Shown piece by piece: positions 32,746 to 42,750 of a stretch of DNA of 64,000 nucleotides. Positions within the stretch are counted from its first letter, which is position 1, and every line of letters begins with the position of its first letter. The DNA is from Nocardia sp. BMG111209 (GTDB lineage: Bacteria; Actinomycetota; Actinomycetes; Mycobacteriales; Mycobacteriaceae). The stretch lies in the NCBI RefSeq assembly GCF_000381925.1, contig NZ_KB907308.1:1240001-1304000 (forward strand), written 5' to 3'. The position numbers and the translations under genes were made by a program. The notes below the pieces were generated by a model, which was not told the DNA's origin, did not search any database, and saw only the letters and a list, made by a program, of their open reading frames with translations.

Positions 32746-35700
32746 ATGTCCGTTGCGGGGCCGGCGTCCGGCGTGATCGTGGCCGGCGCGATACCGGCCG
32801 AGCCGGTGGGGTTCGTCGAACGCGATGTTCCGGTCCGGCTCGCGTCGGCCCTGGAACGGAGCCCGATCGTGCTGGTGTCGTCGGCGGACGGCCTGGCGGG
32901 GGTCGGCAAGACGCAGGCCGCGGCCGCGCGGGCACGGGCCGTGGCGTCGACCGGCGCGGGCCTGGTCGGCTGGGTGAACGCGGAAACCGAACTGGAAGTG
33001 CTCACCGGGCTCACCCTGGTGGCGGATCGGCTCGGTCTCGCCGACCCCGGTGGTGACGTCGAGCAGTCCGCCGGCCGCCTCCTCGAACATCTCGCGGACC
33101 GGACGGAACCCGCACTGCTGGTGTTCGACAACGTGTGTGATCTGAGCGTCGCCTACCCGTATCTGCCCCGGCACGGCGGCGCCAGGGTGATCATCACCGA
33201 AAACGGTTGTGTCCGTGGCGGTCTCGGTGAGACAGTACTCGTCGAGCCGTTCACCCGCGCGGAATCGGCGGCGTGGCTGCGCGGGCACGGACTCGATGCC
33301 CCCGACACCGCCGACGCGCTCGCCGCGGCGCTGGGCGGTCTCCCTCTCGGCCTCGCGCTCGCCGCCGCCACGCTCCGGAAGCACGCGCACCGGCCGGCAC
33401 CGGCGCTCGGTCACCTCGACTACCTGGACCGGGTGGGCTCCGGCGGTATCGACGCCGCGCTGGACCTGGCGATCGAGGCCGTCCTGCTCGACGACGCGGA
33501 CGGGCTGATCCAGCGCCTGCTGGCCACCGTGGCCGTACTTCCGTCGGACGGCGTCGAGACCCGGTCGCTGTATCGGCTCGTGGCCGACGACGCCGCGGGC
33601 GCCGCAGCCGTCGAGTCGGCCATCACCGAGTGCAGACGCGCTGCCCTGCTGGATCATTCGATCGACGGGCAGTCGATCATGATGCACCGCGAGGTCGCTC
33701 GCGCCGTCCGCGAACGACTCGGCGCCGCCGGCGGATTGCACTCCGCCGTCGCGGCGTCCCGGGCACTGCTGACGCCACCCGAACCCGCGAGTGGCGAAAG
33801 CGACGCCGATCGGGCGGCGGGCCCGAGTTCCGCGGACACGGCGGACGCGAACGCCGCGGTCCATACACTCGAGCTCGTGCTACGAGACCTCGAAAACCGG
33901 TGCGGCGTAACGCATGCGGAGACGATCGAGGCCCGCGACCGGCTGGCCGACGCCTATCGTGCCGCCGGGCGGCCGGAGCACGCGATCACGCTGCGGGAGC
34001 AGACGTACGCCGACCGCGCGAACACCCTCGGTGCGCTGCATCCCGACACGATCGGGTCACGCGATACCCTCGTCGTCGCGTATATCGATGCCGGGCAAGC
34101 GGATTCGTGCGTCACGCTACTGGAGCAGGCGCGGGACACCGCCGAGCGCGAGGCCGGCGCGAACCATCCGGACACGCTCGCCGTCCAGCGGCAACTCGGC
34201 CGTACCCTGTGCCACGCCCGGCGGTTCGACGACGCGATCGAACTGTTCGAGCGCATCGTCCCGCGCTGCGAGGAAATCCTGGGCCTGGATCATCCGGAGA
34301 CGGCCGCGGCCCGGGACGACCTGATCATCGCCTGCCGGAGCGCGGGCCGGCACGAACGGGCCGTCACGGTGCTGGAACGGATCGCCGCCGAACATCGGCG
34401 GCTGCTCGGAACCGGGCATCGGCAGACGCTGGCCACCCGCGGCCGGTTGGCCGGGCTGTACCACTCGGTCGACCGCAACGACGAGGCGGCGGCGCTGCTC
34501 GAGGATGTGCTCGCCGGCTGTGCCGAGCTCGCGGATCCCGATCACGACGCCCTCGTCGGCTATCGCCAGCTGCTCGGGCAGTGCTACTTCGTCCTCGGGC
34601 GATACCAGGACGCGATCCCGCTGCTGGAGCGCACTCTCGCCGATCGCGAACGGGTGCAGGCCCCGGATCAGCTCGACACGGCGTGGATCAGCACGCTGCT
34701 CGGAATCGGTCTCGCCGAGCTGGAACGCCGCGACGAGGCGGTGCCGCTGTTCGAACGCGCCCTCGCCGAACACGAGGCCCGCCGCGGGGCCGACGATCGG
34801 GTGACCCTGGAGGCTCGCGAACGGCTCGCCTACACCCTGTTCCACTGCGAGGGCCGGGACGACGAGCTGATCCCACTCCTGGAGCGCGCATTGGCCGATC
34901 GCGAACGCCTCTGCGGCGCAGACGATCCCAAGACGGTGGTCGATCGCCGCAAACTCGTGGACGCATACCTCGCGGCCGATCCGAAACGGCGGGACGACGC
35001 CGTCGTGCTCCTGCGGCGAACCGTCGAATCCGCCGAGCGGATCCACGGTCCCGATCACACCGAGACCTTCGCCGCCCGGGAGAATCTGCGGACCACGTAC
35101 TGGGCCGGCGGACGGCAGGACGAGGCGATCGCGTTGTCGGTGCGCATCCTCGCCGACCGTGCACGGGTGCTGGGCCCCGATCACCCGGAGGTCGTCGAGG
35201 CCACGAAGCTCCTGGCCTACCTGTACAGCGAGGCGGATCGGCACGCCGAAGCCGCAGTGCAGCAACAACGTATCCTCGCCCACCGGGAACGGACACTGGG
35301 CCCCGACCACCCGGACACGCTCGTCACCTGTACCAACCTGGCCCGCCTGTACCACCTCGCCGACCGGCCGGACGAGGCCGTGCCGTACTACGAGCGCGTC
35401 GCCGCGACTTGCGCACGTCTGCACGGTCCCGATCACGAGCAGGCCGTGCACCCCCGTCTCGCCCTCGCCATGATCCATGCACAAGGCGGGCGGCACGCCG
35501 AAGCCGCAGTGCAGCAGGAACATATCCTCGCGCACCGCGAACGCACGCTGGGCCCCGATCATCCGGACACCATCACGGCCTGTATCAACCTCGCCCACTC
35601 CTACCAGAGCAGTAACGGTGTCGCAGCGGCACTTCCGCTGCTGGAACGCGCGCTGGCCGCCATCGCGGCGACGGCGGGACCGGACGATGCGAGCACCCTG

Positions 35701-36252
35701 ACCGCGGGCAACAACCTGGCCGGCGCGTACCGATCGGCGGGCCGGACCGATCTGGCGATCCCGCTGTTCGAAAAGGTCCTCGCCCGCAGGGAACTCCGGT
35801 ACGGCCGCGACGACCCCGGCGTGATGATCAGCCGGAAGAACCTCGCGACCACCTATCTCGCGGCCCGGCGGTACGACGAGGCGATCGGCCTGTGCGAGCG
35901 GACGGTCGCCGACCGGGAACGCACTCTGGGGGCCGAACACCCGGAGACCCTGTCCTCACGCCACGACCTGGCGCACACCTGTGCCGCCGCGGGACGACTG
36001 AGCGAGGGTATCGCGTGGTACGAGCGCACCTTCCGCGACCGCGAACGCGTACTGGGAGCCGATCACCAGCACACCCTCGTCACCCGGCACAATCTCGGCC
36101 TCGCCTATCGCGCGGCCGGTCGGTACGACGAGGCCGCCGACGCGCTCGGCCACACCCTGGCCGGTCGCGCACGAGTGCTCGGGGAATACCACCCCGACAC
36201 CATCAGAACCCGGGACGCCCTCGCCGGGGTGCGCAATTCACCGCGGCGATGA
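32746..36252 (+). CDS. STAND NTPase with about 18 TPR repeats
   Basis: A 1168-residue protein. Residues about 20-330 are an NB-ARC/STAND-type NTPase: Walker A GLAGVGKTQ (P-loop near 52-56), Walker B ALLVFDNV (about 125-132), and GGLPLGLALAAATLRKHAHR, the GLPLA-type motif. From about 375 to the end run some 18 tetratricopeptide repeats of 42 residues, kinesin-light-chain type (ERTLGPDHPDTL...N LA...Y). Two are nearly identical (RHAEAAVQQ..ILAHRERTLG), so the array is still being copied. No effector domain is attached and no partner gene follows. It may bind a partner or pathogen product through the TPRs. GGGGGT precedes the ATG. Confidence 0.88.
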   Translation: MSVAGPASGVIVAGAIPAEPVGFVERDVPVRLASALERSPIVLVSSADGLAGVGKTQAAAARARAVASTGAGLVGWVNAETELEVLTGLTLVADRLGLADPGGDVEQSAGRLLEHLADRTEPALLVFDNVCDLSVAYPYLPRHGGARVIITENGCVRGGLGETVLVEPFTRAESAAWLRGHGLDAPDTADALAAALGGLPLGLALAAATLRKHAHRPAPALGHLDYLDRVGSGGIDAALDLAIEAVLLDDADGLIQRLLATVAVLPSDGVETRSLYRLVADDAAGAAAVESAITECRRAALLDHSIDGQSIMMHREVARAVRERLGAAGGLHSAVAASRALLTPPEPASGESDADRAAGPSSADTADANAAVHTLELVLRDLENRCGVTHAETIEARDRLADAYRAAGRPEHAITLREQTYADRANTLGALHPDTIGSRDTLVVAYIDAGQADSCVTLLEQARDTAEREAGANHPDTLAVQRQLGRTLCHARRFDDAIELFERIVPRCEEILGLDHPETAAARDDLIIACRSAGRHERAVTVLERIAAEHRRLLGTGHRQTLATRGRLAGLYHSVDRNDEAAALLEDVLAGCAELADPDHDALVGYRQLLGQCYFVLGRYQDAIPLLERTLADRERVQAPDQLDTAWISTLLGIGLAELERRDEAVPLFERALAEHEARRGADDRVTLEARERLAYTLFHCEGRDDELIPLLERALADRERLCGADDPKTVVDRRKLVDAYLAADPKRRDDAVVLLRRTVESAERIHGPDHTETFAARENLRTTYWAGGRQDEAIALSVRILADRARVLGPDHPEVVEATKLLAYLYSEADRHAEAAVQQQRILAHRERTLGPDHPDTLVTCTNLARLYHLADRPDEAVPYYERVAATCARLHGPDHEQAVHPRLALAMIHAQGGRHAEAAVQQEHILAHRERTLGPDHPDTITACINLAHSYQSSNGVAAALPLLERALAAIAATAGPDDASTLTAGNNLAGAYRSAGRTDLAIPLFEKVLARRELRYGRDDPGVMISRKNLATTYLAARRYDEAIGLCERTVADRERTLGAEHPETLSSRHDLAHTCAAAGRLSEGIAWYERTFRDRERVLGADHQHTLVTRHNLGLAYRAAGRYDEAADALGHTLAGRARVLGEYHPDTIRTRDALAGVRNSPRR

Positions 36253-36283
36253 CCCCGGCCGACCGTCCCCACCCGGCGGCCCG

Positions 36284-36350
36284 GCGCACTACTGCGCACC
36301 GTCTTCCATGAGATCGCCCACGGCCCGCCGGCCGCGGATTCCCGACGGCC
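36284..36350 (+). repeat. Duplicate of the 3' end of the upstream tetR gene
   Basis: 36284-36350 aligns with 32557-32623, the end of the tetR gene, with about 6 mismatches in the first 54 bases. It would encode LLRTVFHEIAHGPPAADS, out of any gene. The STAND-TPR gene lies exactly between the two copies. It may be what is left of a second tetR gene or the trace of a duplication or insertion. Confidence 0.8.
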
Positions 36351-36353
36351 CGG

Positions 36354-37046
36354 CTACGAGAGGACCTCGAGAATCTTCCGGGCGAGCGGTGCCGCCGAGG
36401 CGGGATTCTGCCCGGTGTACAGATTGCGATCGACCACGGTATAGGGCTTCCAGACCTCCCCGCGGGTGAAATTCACGCCCATCCGAACCAACTCGTCCTC
36501 GACCGTCCAGTACGCCTTCTCGCGCAGGCCGACGGCATCCTCCTCGTCGTTGGTGTAAGCCGTCATCCGATACCCGGCGAACGGCGACGTCCCGTTCCGC
36601 CTGGTCGCCAGAACGGCCACCGGCGCGTGACAGACGATCGCCAACGGCTTACCCGACGCGAGCGCCGCGCAGAGCAGCCGACCGGAGTCCGCGTCCCGCC
36701 ACAGATCCTCCATGGGCCCGTGACCACCGGGGTAGTACACGGCGTCGTAATCGTCCGGACGCGCCCCGGCCACCGCGATCGGCCGCCGCAATTCCTCGGC
36801 CGAGCGCAGTATCTCCTCCTGCTCGAGCGCGATCTGCTCACTGCCGGCGATCGAGGGCCGCAGGCTCATGACATCCACATGCGGTACCACCGCGCCCGGG
36901 GTCGCCACGACAATCTCGTGACCCGCGCCACTGAGCGCCCGATACGGGGCAGCGAACTCCTCGGCCCAATACCCGGTCGCATGCCGGGTGCCGTCCTTCA
37001 ATGTCCAATAACTCGCGCCGGTCACCACGAACAGAATTCTGGCCAC
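36354..37046 (-). CDS. DJ-1/PfpI-family protein (Hsp31-like glyoxalase)
   Basis: A 230-residue class-I glutamine-amidotransferase-like protein. ARILFVVTGASYWTLKDG and GYWAEEFAAPYRAL match the Hsp31/glyoxalase III branch, YYPGGHGPMEDLW holds the acidic neighbour, and the nucleophile Cys is in AIVCHAPVAVL. Such proteins detoxify methylglyoxal or act as chaperones. The ATG at 37046 is the natural start. Confidence 0.92.
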   Translation of the reverse strand: MARILFVVTGASYWTLKDGTRHATGYWAEEFAAPYRALSGAGHEIVVATPGAVVPHVDVMSLRPSIAGSEQIALEQEEILRSAEELRRPIAVAGARPDDYDAVYYPGGHGPMEDLWRDADSGRLLCAALASGKPLAIVCHAPVAVLATRRNGTSPFAGYRMTAYTNDEEDAVGLREKAYWTVEDELVRMGVNFTRGEVWKPYTVVDRNLYTGQNPASAAPLARKILEVLS

Positions 37047-37353
37047 AACAGCTCACTCCCTCGCAGGTTGCCGAGCCGTGAGCGGAGCAGTAACCACTGC
37101 CCGCGCACTCCGAGTTCCGCTCACTATAAACAGCGCCGCGGCCCGTGCGACACGACCGAGACCCGAAGGAAACCTCGGCGGGGGCGAGCGGGGGCGAATG
37201 GTGCGGTGCCCACGGATCGTCTGCCGGTGAAGCCGCTTCGAAAACGACTGGTCGGCATCGAATTTGCGGCAAGCAGAGCGCTGAAACCCTGTGCCGCAGG
37301 TCTATTCGGCGACAGTGAATCGCCACCGACGTCACCTGTGGCATGCTCGACAC
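37047..37353. other. Intergenic region between divergent genes
   Basis: About 300 bases carrying the promoters of the DJ-1-like gene (minus) and of the large ATPase gene (plus). An A/T-rich pocket with TATAAA lies at 37125-37130. No gene or repeat was recognised. Confidence 0.5.
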
Positions 37354-40300
37354 GTGCACAGCTCGTTGGTCCGGCAGTGTTTGCAGAAGTTCAGCGACGC
37401 GGAAATCGAGGAGTTGCTGGCCTCGAGTCCGGCGCTGCGCGAGGCGGTGCGGGCGGCAGCGAAAAGGCCGAAAACCGCACGGCTGGATGCACGGATGTTC
37501 CGCCACTGGGTGCGCATGCCGGTGGCGTCGGATCCGATGTTGCAGCATCTGCCGAAAATCTACGCACGGGAAATCCGGCAGCGCGGCGACAGCGGAGATC
37601 TGATATCCCGCACGGCCGGCGTGAAGGCTTTTCTCGCACTGGATTCGGACGACCTCACTCTGGAGGAGTTCACGAATATGCTGGACGAGTTCAGAACCGC
37701 CGCCCGGATCGGGCCGGACGCCGAGTACCCGCCGGATACCACCACCGTGGCCGACATCCTCGGCCGGACAACCGATCTCGACTCCGACCGGCTCGCCGGG
37801 GTGGTCGCGAGCCTGCGCGACCGGTCGCTGCGGATCGCCGAGGAATTGGCGGCCGCCGCCGCCGACATCCGGGCGGGCCGGCCCGTCCCGGCGGGGCCGG
37901 ACCCGGTGTCGTCCTGGAACTCGTTGTTGCACAACGGATGGACAGAACTCGGGTTGCCGGAGATACCGCCGGGAGCGTCCTTCGAATTGTTGGAGACATT
38001 GCGCGACCGGCTCGCCGAACAGGAGCGGGTCGCCGCCCTCGCCGAACAGGAACTGCGCGCGAACGAGGAGCGGCTCGACAAGCTGCGCAAGGCCGCCGAG
38101 CACCTGCGCCCGCTGATCGCGGACGAGTCCCCCGGCAGCGGATTCGCGGACACCTATGCGAACGTGCTGGCCGAGATCGCGGAACTGGAAGCCGTCCTGG
38201 GGCTTTCGGAACCGGACGGCGGCACCGAGCAGACCGGCGATCCCGTCGACGTCGAGGCGTTCCCCGCGCCGGTCACAGCCGCACCCGGCTCCGCGGATGC
38301 CGGGTCCGCGGCGGCGAGCACAGCGTGGGAACTCCCGCCGAGGGCCGAGATCCAGGCAGATCCGGAACCGGAGGCCGACCGGCCCGCCACGGTTATCGCA
38401 CCACCCGCGAACGAAGTTCTCGTCACCACCACCGACGAATCCATGGGCGACACGGTCACGGTGGGCGCGGCGGACGATGCGTACGAGGACGTCCCGGCGG
38501 CGGCTACCCCCGACTTCACCGCGGATCTGACCGCGCATGTCCGCGACGGCAAGTTCGGGGCGGCCTGGCTGGTGGCGCAGGCCGCCGGCCTGTCGGAGGC
38601 CGATGTGCTCGCCTACCGGCTCGCCGCCTCGGCATTCCATTCCGGGCCCGGCGGTATCGACCCGGCGGAGGTCCTGATCGGCCTCACCACGATGCTGGAG
38701 GGCCAGGAATTCGCGACGCCGCAATCGGCCGAAGTGGCACTCGCGGCGACCTTGCGGGCCGCGCTCACCGCCGGCTGGGTTCCCCGGTCGGAGCTGGAAA
38801 CCATTGCCCGCCAGATCAATCCGGAGGTCGTCTGGCGAAATGTGGTCGATGCCACGATCGTCGCCTGTGATCGCAACTACCAGCACGTGCACAATTTCGG
38901 CGGCCGCCCCGAGAAGTCGATCAACGAGATCCACGAGAACGCGCGCACCCTGCGTGAAGATCTGGACCGGCAGCGGATCACGTTCACTCGCGCGGACAAG
39001 GTCCTCAAGTACCTGCTGCGAAAGCAGGAGCCCTTCGGCGCGGCGTTCGAAGCCATTCTGGCCCCGACGGTCGGCGACGAGCGAAAGACGGCCCTGGCCG
39101 AGGCGCTCGCCCGGCTGGAATCACCGGACGATGTCATCGAATTCGCCGACGATACCGTCAGCACCGCACAGCAGCGCCGCCATCCCATCGTGTCGAACGC
39201 GCGAACGAAATTGCGCAAGGCGGTGGAGTCGGTAGCCGTATGTGTGAGCGAGGCCCTGCACACCGCGATGACGGCGGTCGGCGATTCGCGAGCAGCGGCA
39301 ACACAGGTGGCTCGGCACAATCTGATCGACGCCGCCAGAGCCGTCGACCTCACCGCCGATGTGGCCGGTCCCGGTGACGCGGCGTTGTACTGCCTTGCGG
39401 AATGGATCATCTCACCGGAGGAGAAGACGCGCGCGACGAGCGTGATCCAGGTGCTGCGCGATGAATCGCTGCAGATCACCTGCGCCGACCGCGACGACGA
39501 GGGCTTGCCGATCATCGACAGCGACAGGCGTGACCGGATCGTCGCCGAACTCCGCACACCGCGGTCGGCGCACGTCCTGTTCGACGCGTTCGTGTCGTGC
39601 GGTGATCTGCGGGAGGCGAGCCTGGTCGCGCGGCACACGGCGGAACTCCAGGCGCGGCTGGGTGCGGAACGGTCCGCGTGGGCCCGCCGCCTACGCCGTG
39701 AGGTCGACACGGTTCGCGCCGAACTGGGCCACACCTACGCCGACGACTTCACCAAGAATGCGTACGCCGAGGCCGAAGCCAGATTGGTGACGCCGGAAAA
39801 ATATGACGGCGACCGTTTCGATGTGCAGATGCGCGATCTGCGCGCACTCCGTGACGAATTGGCGAAATACCGCAGCCGGACCGCGGCGGACCTGCGCACC
39901 TGGGTGGAAGAAATCGATGATCCGGTCAGTCGTGACCGGATCACCGCTCTGATCGACAGAGAGGATTTCATCGGCGCCAACGAACTGCTGGCGCTGGCAC
40001 GAAGCGGTCTGCTCCCGGCATCCGATACCGACGACAGCCCGTTCGGCGCTCGGGTCTTCGACGCTTTCACCACCGCGCTGTCCCGGTTGAAGCTGCCCGC
40101 GAACTCGTCGATCCACGATGTGGTGGCGCAGTTCGGCGATGACCGGGTACTGGACGGGGCGGCGATCGAAAACGGCGATCTGTCCCGTCTGGCGCACTGG
40201 GACAACCTCTTCCAGAACGATAGGCGGGCCAATCGGCAGACCCTGGCGCCGATCCTCCGCGGCCTGGGTCTCGACACGCGTGGTGACATCCCGCGAGAGC

Positions 40301-42750
40301 CCAGCCCGGGAGCCCGCCACTTCGATCGCTTCCGGGTGAACGCCACTCCGGTGGACGGCTCGCTCGTGCCCGGATTGGGCAGTCGCGCAACACATTACGT
40401 GGTGGTCGCCACCGCGGATCACAAACTGCTGCGGGAGACCCTGTCGAATGCCTTTCCGACCAGGAACGGGCCCAATATCATCCTGTTCGACGGGGTACTG
40501 ACACTGGACCAGCGGCAACAGTGCCTGAAAGTGTGCCGGGACCAGAAGATCAGCGCCATCGTGGTCGATCACGCGGCCGCGGCATTCGTCGCGGCCCGGT
40601 ATCCGCGATCGTTCCGGGCGGTCCAGCAGATCACGCTGCCCTTCACATGCTTCATCCATTACACCGTCGTCGCCGGGAACGTTCCCGACGAGGTTTTCGT
40701 CGGACGCGCGGAAGAGTTGGTGACGCTCACCGACCGGGGCGGCAGCCTGTTCGTCTACGGAGGACGGCAACTGGGGAAATCGGCCCTGCTGCGCAAGATC
40801 CAGCGCGATTTCAATGCGCAGCCGGATCACGCCGCCATCTTCATCGACCTGAACTCGCACGGCATCGGCACCTGGGCGGATTCCCAGCGGCTCTGGCCGG
40901 TCCTGTACAACGAGCTCGCCCAGATCGACGGCATGGGTTTGAAGGAGAACCACGCCGTCCGCAATCCGGATCCGGTTGTGCGCGCTGTGCGGCAATGGCT
41001 GCAGGACAAGGAATCCCGACGATTACTGTTGCTGCTGGACGAGGCCGACGCCTTCCTGGAGAAGGAATCCGGCGGCCCCGCCACGCACGCCTTCCAGAAC
41101 ATCGGCCCGCTCAAGGGCATGTTCGACAATACGGCGGGCCGGTTCAAGCCCGTATTCGCCGGTCTGCACAAGGTACAACGGCTGCAGAATGTGGCCAATA
41201 CGCCTCTGGCCCACGGCGGTCGTGATGTTCTGATCGGTCCGCTGGCAGCGACGCCTGCGCGCGACCTGGTCGTCAAACCGCTGGAGGCGCTCGGCTATCG
41301 GTTCGAGAACGCCGAGGCGATCTGGCGCCTGCTCGCCTTCACCAATCTGCAGCCGGGACTGATCCAGGTCGTGTGCAACGATCTGATCGCGCATCTGCAG
41401 TCGAGGCCGCTGCACAAGGACGAACCGCTGATCACCATCCGTGACTCCGATATCGATACGGTGACGCAGGATCCGCGCACGCGGGCGAAGATCGCCGAGA
41501 AGTTGCGTCTGACGATCACGCTGGAGGACCGGTACCGCGTGATCGCGCTCGCCGTCGCGATCATGTGCATGAACGACGCATTCCGGGACAAATACACCGC
41601 CGACGACATCCGCGAGCACTGCGAGATCTATTGGACCCAGGGTTTCGAGGACCTCAACAGCGCCGAATTCGAAGTCTATATGGACGAACTCGTCGGACTG
41701 GGTGTGCTGATCAAGGACGGCGACCGGTTCTCGGTGCGGTCACCGAACATCGTCACCATGCTGGGCACGAAGGAGCAGCTGGAGACCGAACTGGACGAGA
41801 ACAAGGAACAGTTCGAACTACCGCACGAATACAACCCGCGTTCCACCCGGCGCGAGGTGACGGGCGGGAGAACGGCGGTGCGAAGTCCGATCAGCGAACA
41901 CGATCTCAGCCAGATCATTCCGGTCAAGAACAAGTACGAGCCGGCCCGCAATTTCGTGCTCACCGGCAGCGCGGCACTCGGAATCGCCGATGTCGCGCAG
42001 GTGCTGAATTCGGTGGGCCACGAACGGGCCGTGGATGTCACCGTGCTCGACGACGTGGGCGCCGATACCCCGGCGGTGTTGTCCGAGTTCAGGTTCGCCG
42101 GTGGCGGAAGCAGTGCGCCGAGACTGCTTGTGATCGATGCGTCGCGCGCGCTCTGGCAGCACGCGGAGGCACTCGGTGACGCCGTGAAAACCATGCGCAA
42201 GCGCGCCCAAGGGCATCTGGCGGTCGTATTCGGCGCCGATGCGATCAGCGTGGCGAGGGAGATCGTCGCCACGCGGCCGGAATCCGAGACGCGGTTGATA
42301 AATTTGACCAAATGGTCGGGTGACGGTGTCCGGTCCTGGCACGACAATCCGTTCAACACTCCGGGCGATCGCAAGGAGTTGCTGAGCCACTCGGGCGGAT
42401 GGCCCGAACTCGTCGAGCGGGCCGTCTCGGATGTATCCGACGGCGGCCGCAGCCATGCGGAAGAGTGGGAGCGGCTGTCCGGTTTCCCACAGGACCGGGC
42501 GGCTGCCACGGAATTCCTGCGCAGCGTCGGTGTCGACCACGATGCCGGGGAACTGCTCGGCCAATGGGCAGATCTCGGCGGCTCGGCCAGTTACGAGCCG
42601 ATCGTGGACCTCGCCGAGCTCCTCGGCTGCCGCGCCGACGAGATGCAGTCTCTCGCAGACGATCTCACCACGCTCGGAGTTCTCGACGAACAACACGCGC
42701 AATACCGAATCGACCCCGTGGTCGCGCGGGCACTGAGCAAACTGGCATGA
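37354..42750 (+). CDS. Giant P-loop ATPase of a two-gene conflict-type module
   Basis: About 1798 residues. The first about 1100 are mostly helical with a coiled coil near 212-251 (LRDRLAEQERVAALAEQELR), an acidic Pro/Ala linker (about 275-390) and several repeat-like helical blocks. A P-loop domain follows: VFVGRAEELVTL, Walker A GGRQLGKSALLRKI (about 1136-1143), Walker B RRLLLLLDEADAF (about 1224-1234), then a helical lid and a winged-helix-like region (DELVGLGVLIKDGDRFSV). This order is of the STAND/ORC-like ATPase kind. The C-terminal about 250 residues are unassigned. The start is taken as GTG 37354; the frame opens at 37291. The stop overlaps the next gene (ATGA). No close family known to me. 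Confidence 0.75.
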   Translation: MHSSLVRQCLQKFSDAEIEELLASSPALREAVRAAAKRPKTARLDARMFRHWVRMPVASDPMLQHLPKIYAREIRQRGDSGDLISRTAGVKAFLALDSDDLTLEEFTNMLDEFRTAARIGPDAEYPPDTTTVADILGRTTDLDSDRLAGVVASLRDRSLRIAEELAAAAADIRAGRPVPAGPDPVSSWNSLLHNGWTELGLPEIPPGASFELLETLRDRLAEQERVAALAEQELRANEERLDKLRKAAEHLRPLIADESPGSGFADTYANVLAEIAELEAVLGLSEPDGGTEQTGDPVDVEAFPAPVTAAPGSADAGSAAASTAWELPPRAEIQADPEPEADRPATVIAPPANEVLVTTTDESMGDTVTVGAADDAYEDVPAAATPDFTADLTAHVRDGKFGAAWLVAQAAGLSEADVLAYRLAASAFHSGPGGIDPAEVLIGLTTMLEGQEFATPQSAEVALAATLRAALTAGWVPRSELETIARQINPEVVWRNVVDATIVACDRNYQHVHNFGGRPEKSINEIHENARTLREDLDRQRITFTRADKVLKYLLRKQEPFGAAFEAILAPTVGDERKTALAEALARLESPDDVIEFADDTVSTAQQRRHPIVSNARTKLRKAVESVAVCVSEALHTAMTAVGDSRAAATQVARHNLIDAARAVDLTADVAGPGDAALYCLAEWIISPEEKTRATSVIQVLRDESLQITCADRDDEGLPIIDSDRRDRIVAELRTPRSAHVLFDAFVSCGDLREASLVARHTAELQARLGAERSAWARRLRREVDTVRAELGHTYADDFTKNAYAEAEARLVTPEKYDGDRFDVQMRDLRALRDELAKYRSRTAADLRTWVEEIDDPVSRDRITALIDREDFIGANELLALARSGLLPASDTDDSPFGARVFDAFTTALSRLKLPANSSIHDVVAQFGDDRVLDGAAIENGDLSRLAHWDNLFQNDRRANRQTLAPILRGLGLDTRGDIPREPSPGARHFDRFRVNATPVDGSLVPGLGSRATHYVVVATADHKLLRETLSNAFPTRNGPNIILFDGVLTLDQRQQCLKVCRDQKISAIVVDHAAAAFVAARYPRSFRAVQQITLPFTCFIHYTVVAGNVPDEVFVGRAEELVTLTDRGGSLFVYGGRQLGKSALLRKIQRDFNAQPDHAAIFIDLNSHGIGTWADSQRLWPVLYNELAQIDGMGLKENHAVRNPDPVVRAVRQWLQDKESRRLLLLLDEADAFLEKESGGPATHAFQNIGPLKGMFDNTAGRFKPVFAGLHKVQRLQNVANTPLAHGGRDVLIGPLAATPARDLVVKPLEALGYRFENAEAIWRLLAFTNLQPGLIQVVCNDLIAHLQSRPLHKDEPLITIRDSDIDTVTQDPRTRAKIAEKLRLTITLEDRYRVIALAVAIMCMNDAFRDKYTADDIREHCEIYWTQGFEDLNSAEFEVYMDELVGLGVLIKDGDRFSVRSPNIVTMLGTKEQLETELDENKEQFELPHEYNPRSTRREVTGGRTAVRSPISEHDLSQIIPVKNKYEPARNFVLTGSAALGIADVAQVLNSVGHERAVDVTVLDDVGADTPAVLSEFRFAGGGSSAPRLLVIDASRALWQHAEALGDAVKTMRKRAQGHLAVVFGADAISVAREIVATRPESETRLINLTKWSGDGVRSWHDNPFNTPGDRKELLSHSGGWPELVERAVSDVSDGGRSHAEEWERLSGFPQDRAAATEFLRSVGVDHDAGELLGQWADLGGSASYEPIVDLAELLGCRADEMQSLADDLTTLGVLDEQHAQYRIDPVVARALSKLA

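Noticed and set aside
34117..35940. A 607-codon minus-strand frame and a 780-codon plus-strand frame (33273-35615) in the STAND-TPR gene
   Set aside because: Both are shadows of the TPR repeats; their repeated Arg-rich or Gly-rich composition mirrors the true frame.
36838..38934. A 698-codon minus-strand frame and a long plus-strand frame (36627-38870) over the start of the giant ATPase
   Set aside because: They cross the DJ-1-like gene and the ATPase gene and show no protein family; the DJ-1 and ATPase frames explain the region.
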